In this document: piece after piece, positions 1 through 8,675 of the stretch
Position numbering within the stretch: the first letter of the stretch is position 1
Layout of the letters: the number at the start of each line of letters is the position of its first letter
Assembly: GCF_002252985.1 (NCBI RefSeq)
Contig: NZ_NHPJ01000136.1
Span: 1 to 64,000, forward strand
Direction of reading: 5' to 3'
Source of the DNA: Halorubrum halodurans
Lineage (GTDB): Archaea; Halobacteriota; Halobacteria; Halobacteriales; Haloferacaceae
DNA length: 64,000 nt
Position numbers and translations under genes: made by a program
Notes under the pieces: model-generated
What the model was told of the DNA's origin: nothing
Seen by the model: only the letters and a program-made list of their open reading frames with translations
The model's database searches: none

Positions 1-211
1 TCGTCGCGGAGATGCCGACCTGACAGCTCGTGAGATAGATCTCGAGGTCCTCGGTCATCTCCCAGGCCCGCCGCAGTCCCGGCGTGTCGAACGCCGACTC
101 GGGATACTGTCGGACGCGGGTCAGCGCGAACTCGATCGCGACGAAGAAGCCGTTGGCCAGGATGAGCAGGACGCCGGCGAGCAGTCGGAGACCGATCTCG
201 AGCCCGTTCAC
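1..211 (-). CDS. CNNM/DUF21 membrane protein, N-terminal fragment
   Basis: This is the first 70 codons of a gene that runs off the left edge. From a GTG at 211 the protein begins with a hydrophobic helix (residues 3-25, GLRLLAGVLLILANGFFVA) followed by IEFALTRVRQ. That pattern is the start of the CNNM (DUF21) domain of CorC/HlyC-like proteins, which are linked to divalent cation export. The segment with EMTEDLEIYLTSCQVGISAT also matches the family. CBS domains expected downstream lie outside the window. The GTG start is the best one in frame but is not proven. Confidence 0.75.
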   Translation of the reverse strand, partial: MNGLEIGLRLLAGVLLILANGFFVAIEFALTRVRQYPESAFDTPGLRRAWEMTEDLEIYLTSCQVGISAT

Positions 212-291
212 GCCGGAGATCTCTCGGCCCGTCCCAAGACGTTTTCCGTCGATCCCGCTTCGCGGCTACGTCGGTGGCGCTCTCGCCGCGG

Positions 292-669
292 TCACTTCGC
301 GGTCGGCGTCACGTCGCCGACGGCGTCCATGACCTGGATCGCGGCGCTCGCGGCCAGCCCGCGGGCGACCTCGTCGGCGTCGGAGTCGGCGATCCCGGCC
401 TCGAGCTCGTCGAGGTCCGGCGTGAATCCGGCGGTGACGGGGTGACCGGCCGGGGGATTGACGGCGACGGTCGCCTGGGGGCCGTCGGTGCCGACCGAGA
501 GCTCCGATCCGACCGCGTAACCGTCCGGGAGATACGATTCGGTACGGGAGACGATCCCCGCCACCGTCCGCCTGAGTCGCCGTTCCTGTTCCGGGGAGAG
601 GTCGACCGGCGCGGGCTCGCCCGCGTCGGTGACGCCCGGCGGTCCGGCGTACGGGTTGTTGCCGTTCAT
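292..669 (-). CDS. Small conserved haloarchaeal protein (possibly DUF5811)
   Basis: A 125-residue acidic soluble protein with no membrane segment and no catalytic motif that I recognise. The ATG at 669 (MNGNNPYAG) is preferred over a longer frame from 702, whose extra residues are basic and unlike the rest. The middle part (VAGIVSRTESYLPDGYAVG) and the alanine-rich C-terminus ending near VMDAVGDVTPTAK look like a compact haloarchaeal family. From memory it resembles DUF5811, but this is unverified. Function unknown. Confidence 0.65.
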   Translation of the reverse strand: MNGNNPYAGPPGVTDAGEPAPVDLSPEQERRLRRTVAGIVSRTESYLPDGYAVGSELSVGTDGPQATVAVNPPAGHPVTAGFTPDLDELEAGIADSDADEVARGLAASAAIQVMDAVGDVTPTAK

Positions 670-784
670 CGAAGACACCCGGTGTAGGCGGAGCCGAGTC
701 AAAAAGGCGTCGGCGACGGCGATCCCCCGGATCGGCGGCGGTACCGCTCCCCGCCCGACGACGGCCCGACCCGCGGGACCCCTC

Positions 785-2161
785 TCAGGGGGTCAACACG
801 CGCCACAACACGGCCGGCCGCAGCAGCGACGTCGGCTCCCGCTCGAGCCGGAAGACGCGATAGTAGGCGTCCGTCACCCGCCCGTCGTCGTGTGCGGTCG
901 CGACGAGGCGGTCGACGTATCGGTTGAACGGGTCGGTCCCGGTCGGCTTCGGGCCGTCGGTCGCCTCGAACGCGAAGTCGGCCCCGACGGCGACCCGCCA
1001 GACCGCCTCGACGATCGACGCCGTGCGGTCGAAGAACCGCGGGGCCAGGTCGTCGAGGCCGCCGGCGGCGAGCGCGTGGTGGAGCACCAGGGCGTCGAGC
1101 GCCGCCACGGACATCCCCTGCCCGTAGATCGGGTTGAAGCTCGCGATCGCGTCGCCGGTGACGACCAGCCCGTCGGGGAACCGGTCCATCCGGTCGTACC
1201 GGCGGCGCACGCTCGCGGGGAACGGATAGCGGTCGATCCCCGCCCCGCTCCACTCGCGATCGCGGACGAGTTCGGCGATCTCGGGGACCGGAAAGCTCTC
1301 CGCGAATGCGACGAGCCCCTCCCGGTCCGTCGGCGCGTCGTCGCCGTGGAGCCCCTGGAGGATCACCTCCCAGCGGCCGTCCTCGATCGGGATCGCGGCG
1401 GCCCCGCGCGTCCGCGGCGGATCCGGCGGGACGACGATCGCGTGTCGCGCCGACGCGGGGCGGTCGACGCGGATCGTGCTGTAGGTCACGTCGACCTCGA
1501 CGGCGTCGACGGGAGGCGGTTCGTACCCGTTCGCCTCGAGCCACGACGGCGTCCGGCTCGTGCGGCCGGTCGCGTCGACGACGAGGTCCGCGGGGAGGGT
1601 CGTCGGATCGCCCCGCTCGTCGCGGAACGCGACGCCCGTGACGGTGCGGCCGCCCGCGTCGGCGCTCCGACGACCCGCGTCCCCCGCCTCGGTCCCGTAG
1701 CCCGTGAACCGACACCCCCCGCGTTGGGTGACCGACGGCAGCCGCTCGATCCCCTCGCGGATCGCGTGTTCGAACAGCGCTCGGCTCGCACAGTACATCG
1801 GGAACCGGTCGGGCGGGTCCGCGAGGAAGTCGCCGCCGTCGAAGTAGCGCATCTCGCGGGAGGCGTCGATCAGCAGCCCGCCCGCCTCGAGGAGCCGCTC
1901 GCCGAAGCCGGGAAACAGGTCCCCGATCGTCGCCCGCCTGGCCTCCAGCATGGCGTGCGGGTGACGCGTCTGCGGCGCGCCGTCGCGGGGCGTCGGCGTC
2001 TCCGGGATCGGGTCCCGCTCCAGCACGACCACCTCCGCGAAGGCGTCGGCGAGCACGCGCGCCGCGCACAACCCGGCCACGCTCCCGCCGAGGACGACCG
2101 CCCGCTCCCCGAGCGTCGTGACCCCGTCCGGGTCGTACCGCCTCACGTTCTCGAGCACCAT
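785..2161 (-). CDS. FAD-dependent monooxygenase-type oxidoreductase
   Basis: A 458-residue flavoprotein of the UbiH/p-hydroxybenzoate hydroxylase superfamily. The dinucleotide-binding loop GGSVAGLCAARVL is at residues 25-37, closed by the ribose-binding acid in VVVLERD. A second FAD motif of the GD-x-x-x-x-x-P type appears as VTGDAIASFNPIYGQGMS at about residue 335. This region holds the flavin phosphates and is followed by a mostly helical C-terminus. Such enzymes hydroxylate or epoxidise hydrophobic substrates. No neighbour points to a substrate: the genes on either side are unrelated and well separated. The specific reaction is unknown. Confidence 0.8.
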   Translation of the reverse strand: MVLENVRRYDPDGVTTLGERAVVLGGSVAGLCAARVLADAFAEVVVLERDPIPETPTPRDGAPQTRHPHAMLEARRATIGDLFPGFGERLLEAGGLLIDASREMRYFDGGDFLADPPDRFPMYCASRALFEHAIREGIERLPSVTQRGGCRFTGYGTEAGDAGRRSADAGGRTVTGVAFRDERGDPTTLPADLVVDATGRTSRTPSWLEANGYEPPPVDAVEVDVTYSTIRVDRPASARHAIVVPPDPPRTRGAAAIPIEDGRWEVILQGLHGDDAPTDREGLVAFAESFPVPEIAELVRDREWSGAGIDRYPFPASVRRRYDRMDRFPDGLVVTGDAIASFNPIYGQGMSVAALDALVLHHALAAGGLDDLAPRFFDRTASIVEAVWRVAVGADFAFEATDGPKPTGTDPFNRYVDRLVATAHDDGRVTDAYYRVFRLEREPTSLLRPAVLWRVLTP

Positions 2162-2243
2162 CGGTCTCGGCCGGATCGGGGTCGGGGACCGACGCCAATC
2201 AATCTTGATGACGGGGTCGGCGGACCGATTCGACGACGGACGC

Positions 2244-2789
2244 TCAGAGGATCGGTTCCGACTCGCCGTACGCCGCGACGGTGACCGCCGTGGTGTACCG
2301 GCCGGGCTCGGCCGTCGCGGTCTCGACGCGGGTCTCCCGGTCGGGCAGGTCCCACTCGCGCAGCGACGACCCCGCGTCGAGCCCGGCGCGGATCCGGTCG
2401 CGGACCGCCGCGGGGTCCTCGCCGGTCACCTCGTAGAAGATCCCCGGACCGGGACCGGTCGCCCAGCCGAGCCCGGCGGCGACGTCCGGCCGTCGTCGGG
2501 GGGCGCGCTTGTCGGCCGCGTCCTCCGCGCCGGCGCGCCCGCCCTCGCGGAAGTCGACCTCGTCGCCCGGCCCGACCGTCCGGCGCGCCTCCACGACGGT
2601 GAGCGCGTTTCCCGCGGGCCCCAGATCCGGCGCCGCCGCCACCCGCGTCACGGTCGCCTCGGCGGGGATCACGGAGGAGACCGCGACGAGGTTGTAGTTG
2701 TGGAGGTTCGCGTCCGCGAGCGCGGCGTCGTAGGAGGCCATCGCCGTGTCGGCGACGCCGACGCCGCCGACGACGTGGATGGTGTTCAT
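2244..2789 (-). CDS. pdaD: Pyruvoyl-dependent arginine decarboxylase
   Basis: Converts arginine to agmatine, the first step of archaeal polyamine synthesis. The 181-residue proenzyme carries the self-cleavage site VSSVIP with Ser38-Ser39; cleavage would turn the second serine into the pyruvoyl cofactor and give a short beta and a long alpha chain. The opening MNTIHVVGG and the NYNLVAVSS strand are typical of the family. The segment around residues 85-105 is rich in charged residues and Ala and may be a halophilic loop. The ATG at 2789 gives a family-like length. It is a single gene with its own promoter region. Confidence 0.9.
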   Translation of the reverse strand: MNTIHVVGGVGVADTAMASYDAALADANLHNYNLVAVSSVIPAEATVTRVAAAPDLGPAGNALTVVEARRTVGPGDEVDFREGGRAGAEDAADKRAPRRRPDVAAGLGWATGPGPGIFYEVTGEDPAAVRDRIRAGLDAGSSLREWDLPDRETRVETATAEPGRYTTAVTVAAYGESEPIL

Positions 2790-2932
2790 CGGATACGGAT
2801 CGACCGCCGGGGCGCTAAGGGGTTACGAACCCGACCCGTGCGGTTCGGTTCGCCGGGAGACGTGACGGGCCGGGGCGGCGTCGGCCGCCCCGCGGAGGCG
2901 ACCCCGTCGTGGGACGCGACGCGGAGCGGCGG

Positions 2933-4042
2933 TCAGTCGTCGCCGTCGGCGGTCGCCTCGACCGTGGAGTCGCGGACCCGCCTCACCCCGCTGTCCACGT
3001 CGACTCCCTCCCAGTCGTGGTCCGCGTGGAACCCCTCGCGCTCCCTGGCGCTTCGAGCCACACGGATGAACTCGGCGTCCTCGCGGGCTTCGGGGATCGT
3101 ATGGCCGCCGCAGTAGGAGAGCCCGGACCGGATCCCGGCACAGAACTCCTCTGCCACGTCGGCGAGCGGGCCCTTGTACGGGGTCAGAGCCTCGACCCCC
3201 TCGTCGGCGCTGACGTCGTTCCGTTTGTCCTCACGCTCCTCCGCCGCCGCGGTCGTCGCCATCCCCCGTGAGCGCTTGTACCGCGTCCCGTCGACCGCGA
3301 CGACCGCGCCGGGTGCCTCCGCGGTGCCGGCGAAGAGGCTTCCGAGCATCACCGTGTCCGCACCCGCCATGAGCGCCTTCACCGCGTCGCCGGAGGTGCG
3401 GATCCCGCCGTCGGCACAGACGGTGACGCCGGCCTCCTCGGCCGCCGTCGCACAGTCGTCGACGGCGGTCAACTGTGGAACGCCGGCGCCGGCGACCTTC
3501 CGGGTGGTACAGTGGGAGCCGGGGCCGATGCCGACCTTCACGCAGTCGGCGCCGGCGGCGGCGAGGTCCTCGACGCCCGCGGGCGTGGCGACGTTGCCGG
3601 CGATGAGGTCCGTGTCCGGGAACTCCCCGGCGAGGATCTCGACGGCCTCGAGCGTTCGCTCGAGGTGGCCGTGCGCCACGTCGACGACGAGCGCGTCGAC
3701 GCCCGCCTCGATCACGGCGGCACCCCGCGCGACGTAGTCCTCGTCGATGCCGACCGCCGCGCCCACCCGCTCGCCCGCCTCTTTCACTTGCGTGACCTGC
3801 GCCGCCTGCTCTTCGGGGGTGAGGAACCGGTGGAGGACGCCGAACCCTCCCGAGCGACCGAGCTCGATCGCCAGGTCCGACTCGGTGACCGTGTCCATCG
3901 CGGCGGAGACGAGCGGCGTATCCAGTTCGACGGACGGCGTGAGGGTCGTCGAGAGGTCGACGTCGCTCCGACTGTCGACCGGCGACCGTTTCGGGACGAG
4001 GAGGACGTCTCCGTAGCTCAATCCGGTGCGTAGCTCGTTCAT
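2933..4042 (-). CDS. IMP dehydrogenase/GMP reductase family protein
   Basis: A 369-residue TIM-barrel enzyme of purine nucleotide interconversion. It shows the catalytic loop [11 protein letters not shown] with the nucleophile Cys178, the phosphate-binding ADGGIR and the segment MLGSLFAG. No CBS pair is inserted after residue 95, unlike ordinary IMP dehydrogenase. The mobile flap, where IMP dehydrogenase has an Arg-Tyr pair, reads [13 protein letters not shown] here, and RGMATTAAA stands where the enzyme usually has RGMGSL. Together these favour GMP reductase (GMP to IMP) or an atypical dehydrogenase. I leave the symbol open. Confidence 0.8.
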   Translation of the reverse strand: MNELRTGLSYGDVLLVPKRSPVDSRSDVDLSTTLTPSVELDTPLVSAAMDTVTESDLAIELGRSGGFGVLHRFLTPEEQAAQVTQVKEAGERVGAAVGIDEDYVARGAAVIEAGVDALVVDVAHGHLERTLEAVEILAGEFPDTDLIAGNVATPAGVEDLAAAGADCVKVGIGPGSHCTTRKVAGAGVPQLTAVDDCATAAEEAGVTVCADGGIRTSGDAVKALMAGADTVMLGSLFAGTAEAPGAVVAVDGTRYKRSRGMATTAAAEEREDKRNDVSADEGVEALTPYKGPLADVAEEFCAGIRSGLSYCGGHTIPEAREDAEFIRVARSAREREGFHADHDWEGVDVDSGVRRVRDSTVEATADGDD

Positions 4043-4157
4043 ATCCTCGGTAACGGAACGGCTCCTGCCCGATAAGCGTCTCGAATCGCGCGGGTCGTCC
4101 CCTTCGGCCCGCGGATCGCCCGTACCCGCGGGCGGTCGGGGTCGGCCGGGCCGCCGC

Positions 4158-5381
4158 TCAGTACTGGTAGTGGATGACCTGGTCGTCGGCGCCCTCGACG
4201 TCCTTGAGCTTCTCGCGTGCCCGCTCGAAGTCGGACTGGACCACCTCGGTACGCCCGTCGCGGATCGCGAACATCCCGGCCTCCGTCGCGACCGAGGCGA
4301 TGTCCGCGCCGCTGTACCCCTCGAGATCCGTCGCGACCTCGCTCACGTCCACGTCGTCGGCGACGTTCATCTCCTGGGTGTGTATCTCGAGGATCCGCTC
4401 GCGGCCCTCGGCGTCGGGCTCGGGCACCTCGATGAGGCGGTCGAAACGGCCGGGACGGAGGATCGCCTCGTCGAGCATGTCGAAGCGGTTGGTGGCGGCG
4501 ATGATGCGGATCTCCCCGCGCTCGTCGAAGCCGTCCATCTCCGAGAGCAGCTGCATCATCGTCCGCTGGACCTCGGCGTCGCCGCTCGTCTTCGAGTCCG
4601 TCCGCTTCGAGGCGACCGCGTCGATCTCGTCGATGAAGATCACCGCGGGCTCGCGCTCGGCGGCGAGCTCGAAGAGGTCGCGGACGAGCCGGGACCCCTC
4701 GCCGATGAACTTCCGGACCAGCTCGGAGCCGGCCATCTTGATGAACGTCGCGTCCGACTCGTTGGCGACCGCCTTCGCCAGCATCGTCTTGCCGGTCCCC
4801 GGCGGGCCGTGAAGCAGCACGCCGCTCGGCGGCTCGACGCCCACGGTCTCGAACTGTTCGGGGTTCTCCAGGGGGTCCTCGACGGCCTCGCGGACCTCGC
4901 GGATCTGCTCGTCGATCCCGCCGATGTCGGCGTACTCGACGTCGGGCGACTCCGTGACCTCCATCGCCTGCGCGCGGGAGTCCGTCTCGTCGTCGAGCAC
5001 CTGCTGGATCGCGAACGAGTCGTTGATCGCGACGCGGTCGCCGGGCCGGAGGTCGGCGTCCAGTCGGGTCGCCGCCTGCGTCAGCACCTCCTGGTTGTTG
5101 CCGTGCTGTTTGATGACGACCCCCTCGTCGGTGAGCTCCTCGACGGAGGCGATGTACAGGGAGGAGGTCTTCAACACCTCGTTCTCGCGTTTCAGCTCGT
5201 CGACGTCGGCTTTGAGGTCGCCCCGGCGTCCCTGCGCGTCCTCGAGACGGTTCTCGAGTTCGTCGTTCACGTGGACGATCCGCCGGTAGTGTTGCCGGAT
5301 CGCCTCGAGCCGTTCCGCCTCGCTCATCTCCGGATCGAGCTCGAGACGGGGGCGGTCCGGCAGTGAGGGGCTATGAGACAT
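4158..5381 (-). CDS. pan: Proteasome-activating nucleotidase (PAN) AAA ATPase
   Basis: Hexameric AAA unfoldase that feeds substrates to the 20S proteasome. The 407-residue protein has an N-terminal coiled coil (about residues 28-75), an OB domain (about 75-135), Walker A GPPGTGKT (192-199), Walker B VIFIDEID (247-254) and a C-terminal helical lid. ATG 5381 (MSHSPSLPD) is chosen over the start at 5402 because an AT-rich promoter-like stretch lies about 25-35 bases upstream. The protein ends His-Tyr-Gln-Tyr; the usual gate-opening signal is hydrophobic-Tyr-any residue at the last three positions, so the penultimate Tyr is absent here. Confidence 0.95.
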   Translation of the reverse strand: MSHSPSLPDRPRLELDPEMSEAERLEAIRQHYRRIVHVNDELENRLEDAQGRRGDLKADVDELKRENEVLKTSSLYIASVEELTDEGVVIKQHGNNQEVLTQAATRLDADLRPGDRVAINDSFAIQQVLDDETDSRAQAMEVTESPDVEYADIGGIDEQIREVREAVEDPLENPEQFETVGVEPPSGVLLHGPPGTGKTMLAKAVANESDATFIKMAGSELVRKFIGEGSRLVRDLFELAAEREPAVIFIDEIDAVASKRTDSKTSGDAEVQRTMMQLLSEMDGFDERGEIRIIAATNRFDMLDEAILRPGRFDRLIEVPEPDAEGRERILEIHTQEMNVADDVDVSEVATDLEGYSGADIASVATEAGMFAIRDGRTEVVQSDFERAREKLKDVEGADDQVIHYQY

Positions 5382-5626
5382 TCGTTGGCCTCGATACGGC
5401 ACGCGCGTAAATGTGCCTTTGGGTCACGGCGGACGGACGGGGTCACGGCGTAAGCGACGCCCGCGACGGGCGACCTCCCGACCACTCCGCGTATCAGATC
5501 CGATATCCGGGCCCCGGATCTTATGCCGCCCCGATACGCATCGTCCGACATGAGCGGACGAACCGGCCCACAGCGCGCCGCGTCGACGGAGACGGAGCGG
5601 GACCGCCTCGGCGCGCCCGTTCGGCG

Positions 5627-6155
5627 ATGACCGACGGCTCCCCCACCGGAGACGCGGCGCCCTCCGACCGATCGACGCCGACGGTCCTCGCCGTCGACGA
5701 CGAGCCCGACCTGTCCGAGCTGTACCGCGTCTACCTCCAGGACCGATACGACGTTCGGATCGCCACGAGCGGCGAACGGGCGCTCGAGGAGATGGACGCG
5801 GACGTCGACGTCGTGCTCCTCGACCGACGGATGCCGGACCTGTCCGGCCACGAGGTGCTCTCCGAGATCCGGGCGGCGGGGTACGACGCCCGCGTCGCGA
5901 TGTTGACCGCGGTCGACCCCGACGTCGACATCGTCGACATGCCGTTCGACGACTACAAGACCAAGCCCGTCACCCGCGAGGGGCTCCTCGCGCTCGTCGA
6001 AGAAGGCGGCGCTCGAGGCCTCGGGGGCGACGGACACCGAGGAGTACGACGACCTCGTCGAGCGCATGGCGGACGTGCGCGCGGAGGTCGACGAGACGCT
6101 CGACCGCCTCTCCGCCGAGGACGCGTTCGCCGAGATAGCCACGAACGCGCCCTGA
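5627..6155 (+). pseudogene. HalX-type response regulator, frameshifted with internal deletion
   Basis: The receiver domain is intact from ATG 5627: acidic pair Asp24-Asp25, phosphoacceptor Asp66 in VVLLDRRMPD, and Lys113 in YKTKPV. The frame then goes wrong after LLALV at about 5998. Shifting by one base gives SKKAALEASG and a plausible acidic coiled coil up to the TGA at 6153-6155. That tail matches the second half of a HalX domain. The stretch normally linking receiver to HalX, roughly 20 residues with an RAEYDE-like motif, is missing. So the gene seems to have lost a segment whose length is not a multiple of three, joined at a shared TCG. Without the shift the frame runs on as unrelated sequence to 6637. 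Confidence 0.75.
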
Positions 6156-6178
6156 CGACACTCCGTCGCCGATCGGCG

Positions 6179-6463
6179 CTACTCGATCTCGAGGTCGCCG
6201 CCGGCGCCGTCGCCGGCGCCTCCCTCGTCCCACTCGAGCTCGAACTCGACGCTCAACTCGCCGGGACCGTCGGCGGGCCCCTCCCGCTCGGCTTTCACCT
6301 CGAACGTGGGCCGCGCGGGCGGCTCCATCGTCACCGACTGATCGCCGCGGGTGAGCGTGATCGCGCTGCCGGACTCGAGCGAGTCGGCGACGGTCCGCAG
6401 GTAGGAGGCGATCTCCTCGCGGCTTCGACGGCTCTCCGACTCGAAGAGGACTTCCTCTGGCAT
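6179..6463 (-). CDS. Amphi-Trp domain protein
   Basis: A 94-residue acidic protein. The start MPEEVLFESESRRSREEIA followed by ASYLRTVADSLESG is the amphipathic helix typical of the amphi-Trp domain family, common in haloarchaea and of unknown function. The second half (FEVKAEREG, LSVEFELEW) is beta-rich and ends in a Gly/Ala/Asp tail. On the minus strand a TATA-like CGTTTATG lies near 6493-6500, about 30 bases before the ATG, fitting a leaderless single-gene transcript. Confidence 0.85.
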   Translation of the reverse strand: MPEEVLFESESRRSREEIASYLRTVADSLESGSAITLTRGDQSVTMEPPARPTFEVKAEREGPADGPGELSVEFELEWDEGGAGDGAGGDLEIE

Positions 6464-6572
6464 ACCTCACCGTTGGTCGCGTCGGCGCATAAACGTATGC
6501 GCCGACCGGGCGGCGGGGACGCCGCGCGTCCGTCCCCCGGATCGCCGGGCGGTCGCCGTCGCCGCGGAGCCC

Positions 6573-7652
6573 CTAGAACCCGTCCTCGAACGCGAACGTC
6601 CCGTCGCGCTGGACGACCTCGCCGTCGACCTCGATGACGGAGTCCTCGCTCATGTCGACGATCATGTCGACGTGCTCGGCGGACTCGTTGAGGTCGTTCT
6701 CCTCGCCCACGGTGTCGGGGTACGCCGAGCCGACGGCCATGTGGACGGTGTCGCCCATCTTCTCGTCGAACAGCATGTTGTACGTGAACCGGTCGATCTG
6801 GCGGTTCATCCCGATGCCCAGCTCGCCGAGGCGCCGCGATCCCTCGTCCGTGTCGAGGATGCCGGCAAGCAGGTCCTCGTTGCGCTCGGCGGCATGCGAG
6901 ACGACCTCGCCGTCCTCGAAGCGGAGCCGGACCCCGTCGATCTCGCGGCCGTAGCGGTACAGCGGGAGGTCGAAGTGGACCTCGCCGTGGACGCCGTCGC
7001 GGACTGGCGCCGTGAACACCTCGCCGCCGGGGAGGTTCGCCTCGCCGTGGTCGTTGAGGGCGGCGTTCCCCGAGACGTCGAGCGTCAGGTCGGTCCCCTC
7101 GCCCGACCGGATCCGCACCTCGTCGGCGTCGTTCAGTATCTCCACCATCTCCGCCTGGAAGGCGCGTTGGGCCTCCCAGTCGAGCGAGACGGCGTCCCAG
7201 ACGAAGTCCTCGTACGCCTCGGTGCTCATCCCCGCAAGCTGGGCGTGTCCGGCGGTCGGATACTGGGTGAGACACCAGGTCTTCGAGAGCCGCTCGCGTT
7301 TCACCTCCTCCATCGCGCGATTGTAGGCGGCGTTCGTCTCGGGGTCCACGTCGGCGTCCTCCGTGACGTTCGCCCCGCCGCGGGCGATCACGAACACGTC
7401 GGTCTCCTCGTAGAGCGCGCGCCGATGGCTCGGTTCGGCGAACTCCGCCGAGGAGCGCTTGAAGGCGCGCTCGGCGCGCTTCGAGTAGTTGAGGTACACC
7501 GGGTTCGCTCCGCGGTCGCCGCAGATCTCGTGGAGCGCGACCGCGAGGTCCTCGGCCTCGGCCGGCAGCTGGATGACGACGTCGTCTCCCGCCTCGATGC
7601 CGGTCGAGTGGTCGGCGATGATCTCGGCGTGCTCGCGGATGCGTGGGTCCAT
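6573..7652 (-). CDS. M29 family aminopeptidase
   Basis: A 359-residue metallopeptidase of the thermophilic aminopeptidase (M29, AmpS/AmpT-like) family. The start MDPRIREHAEIIADHSTGI is the family opening. The middle carries LPGGEVFTAPVRDGVHGEV, which contains metal-binding Glu. The C-terminal part has the metal-ligand region with GELGIGMNRQI, MLFDEKMGDTVHMAVG and HVDMIVDM. These enzymes release N-terminal residues from peptides in the cytoplasm. The full length is present, and no operon partner is close. Confidence 0.93.
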   Translation of the reverse strand: MDPRIREHAEIIADHSTGIEAGDDVVIQLPAEAEDLAVALHEICGDRGANPVYLNYSKRAERAFKRSSAEFAEPSHRRALYEETDVFVIARGGANVTEDADVDPETNAAYNRAMEEVKRERLSKTWCLTQYPTAGHAQLAGMSTEAYEDFVWDAVSLDWEAQRAFQAEMVEILNDADEVRIRSGEGTDLTLDVSGNAALNDHGEANLPGGEVFTAPVRDGVHGEVHFDLPLYRYGREIDGVRLRFEDGEVVSHAAERNEDLLAGILDTDEGSRRLGELGIGMNRQIDRFTYNMLFDEKMGDTVHMAVGSAYPDTVGEENDLNESAEHVDMIVDMSEDSVIEVDGEVVQRDGTFAFEDGF

Positions 7653-7868
7653 ACCGCACCCTCTCGCCCAGGGGAATTACCGGTTTTCCTTGCGGCGGGC
7701 CGGGCGGGGGACTCGCGGCGGCGTCTCTCGGGGCGACGTCGCTGACCACCCGCTCGTGCTGTCGCCGCGCGTCGTGCGAACGGCGCCCGACCCACTCGCG
7801 AGCGAGACGGCGACGGATCAACCCCGACCGTCCACGGTCGAGCGGCTGAGCCGCCCGCCGTCGCGCTC

Positions 7869-8519
7869 TCACCCGGCCAGCACCCACACGCCGAGCAGGA
7901 GCAGGATGCCACCCGCGACGCGGTCCAGCCGGCGGCCGGTCGCCTCGGCCCGGAGCACTCCCGCGGCCCCGTCGGCCACGACCGCCACGACGGCGAGGTA
8001 GACGGCCGTGAGCACGGCGTAGGTGACGCCGAGGAGCGCGATGGCGCCGCTCTCTCCGGCGAGCGCGCCGCCGACTCCCCCGGCGTCGCCGGCGCCGGCG
8101 CCGCGGCCGACGAATCCGGGCAGGAACGCGAGGAAGAACAGCGCGACCTGGGGGTTGAGCGCGTTGACGAGGAAGCCCTCGCGGACGCCGTCGCCGCCCG
8201 TCGGCGGCGCGTCGTCGCCGGCCGATCGGAGCGTGTCGACGCCGAGATAACAGAGGTAGAGCGCGCCCGCGACCCGGACGACCCGCTCGGCCCCCGGCAC
8301 GGTCCGGTACACCGCGGCGACGCCGACCACGACGAGCGCGGTGTGAAAGAGGATCCCCGTCGTGACGCCGAGGGCGGCCCGGAGGCCGGCGGCTCGGTTC
8401 TCGATCCCGCACGAGAGCACGAACAGCGTGTCGGGACCGGGCGTGACGATCAGCGTCGCCGCCGCCAGCACGAACAGGACGTACGTCGGCGGAGCGAGCG
8501 GGAAGCCGGCGACGACCAT
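7869..8519 (-). CDS. LysE/RhtB family exporter
   Basis: A 216-residue membrane protein with about six hydrophobic helices. It has the signatures TPGPDTLFVLSCGIENRAAGLRAALG region (residues 25-50) and FLVNALNPQVALFFLAFLPGF (about 125-145), both diagnostic for LysE/RhtB exporters of amino acids or related small molecules. A Gly/Ala-rich loop follows helix 4. ATG 8519 is used; a longer frame extends far upstream but is antisense to cofH and not protein-like. The substrate cannot be read from the sequence. Confidence 0.88.
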   Translation of the reverse strand: MVVAGFPLAPPTYVLFVLAAATLIVTPGPDTLFVLSCGIENRAAGLRAALGVTTGILFHTALVVVGVAAVYRTVPGAERVVRVAGALYLCYLGVDTLRSAGDDAPPTGGDGVREGFLVNALNPQVALFFLAFLPGFVGRGAGAGDAGGVGGALAGESGAIALLGVTYAVLTAVYLAVVAVVADGAAGVLRAEATGRRLDRVAGGILLLLGVWVLAG

Positions 8520-8642
8520 CGTCTCCCGGAGGGATCGCGGCGAATAAAAACCGATCGACGCCGGCGGGGGCCGGCGGGACCGTCGGGGCGACCGAGGCCC
8601 ACGGCGGCACCGCTCCGCGAACCGTGGGTGCCGTGACCGCCC

Positions 8643-8650
8643 CGTTTTTA
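8643..8650 (+). promoter_or_regulatory. TATA-like box of cofH
   Basis: The AT-rich TTTTTATC is about 30 bases before the cofH ATG (8676) in otherwise GC-rich DNA. This spacing fits a leaderless haloarchaeal transcript. Confidence 0.55.
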
Positions 8651-8675
8651 TCCGTGGGGCCGGGAAGATAGGGGG

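Noticed and set aside
629-2284. 551-codon plus-strand frame opposite the FAD oxidoreductase gene
   Set aside because: It is Arg/Pro-rich, has no fold-like pattern and is the antisense shadow of a gene with clear FAD motifs. Many other long frames in the window are of this kind and were left out.
5411-6637. A single 408-codon response regulator
   Set aside because: Only residues after ATG 5627 and up to about 5998 look like a protein. Beyond that the frame is Arg/Gly-rich nonsense, while the +1 frame gives a HalX-like end.
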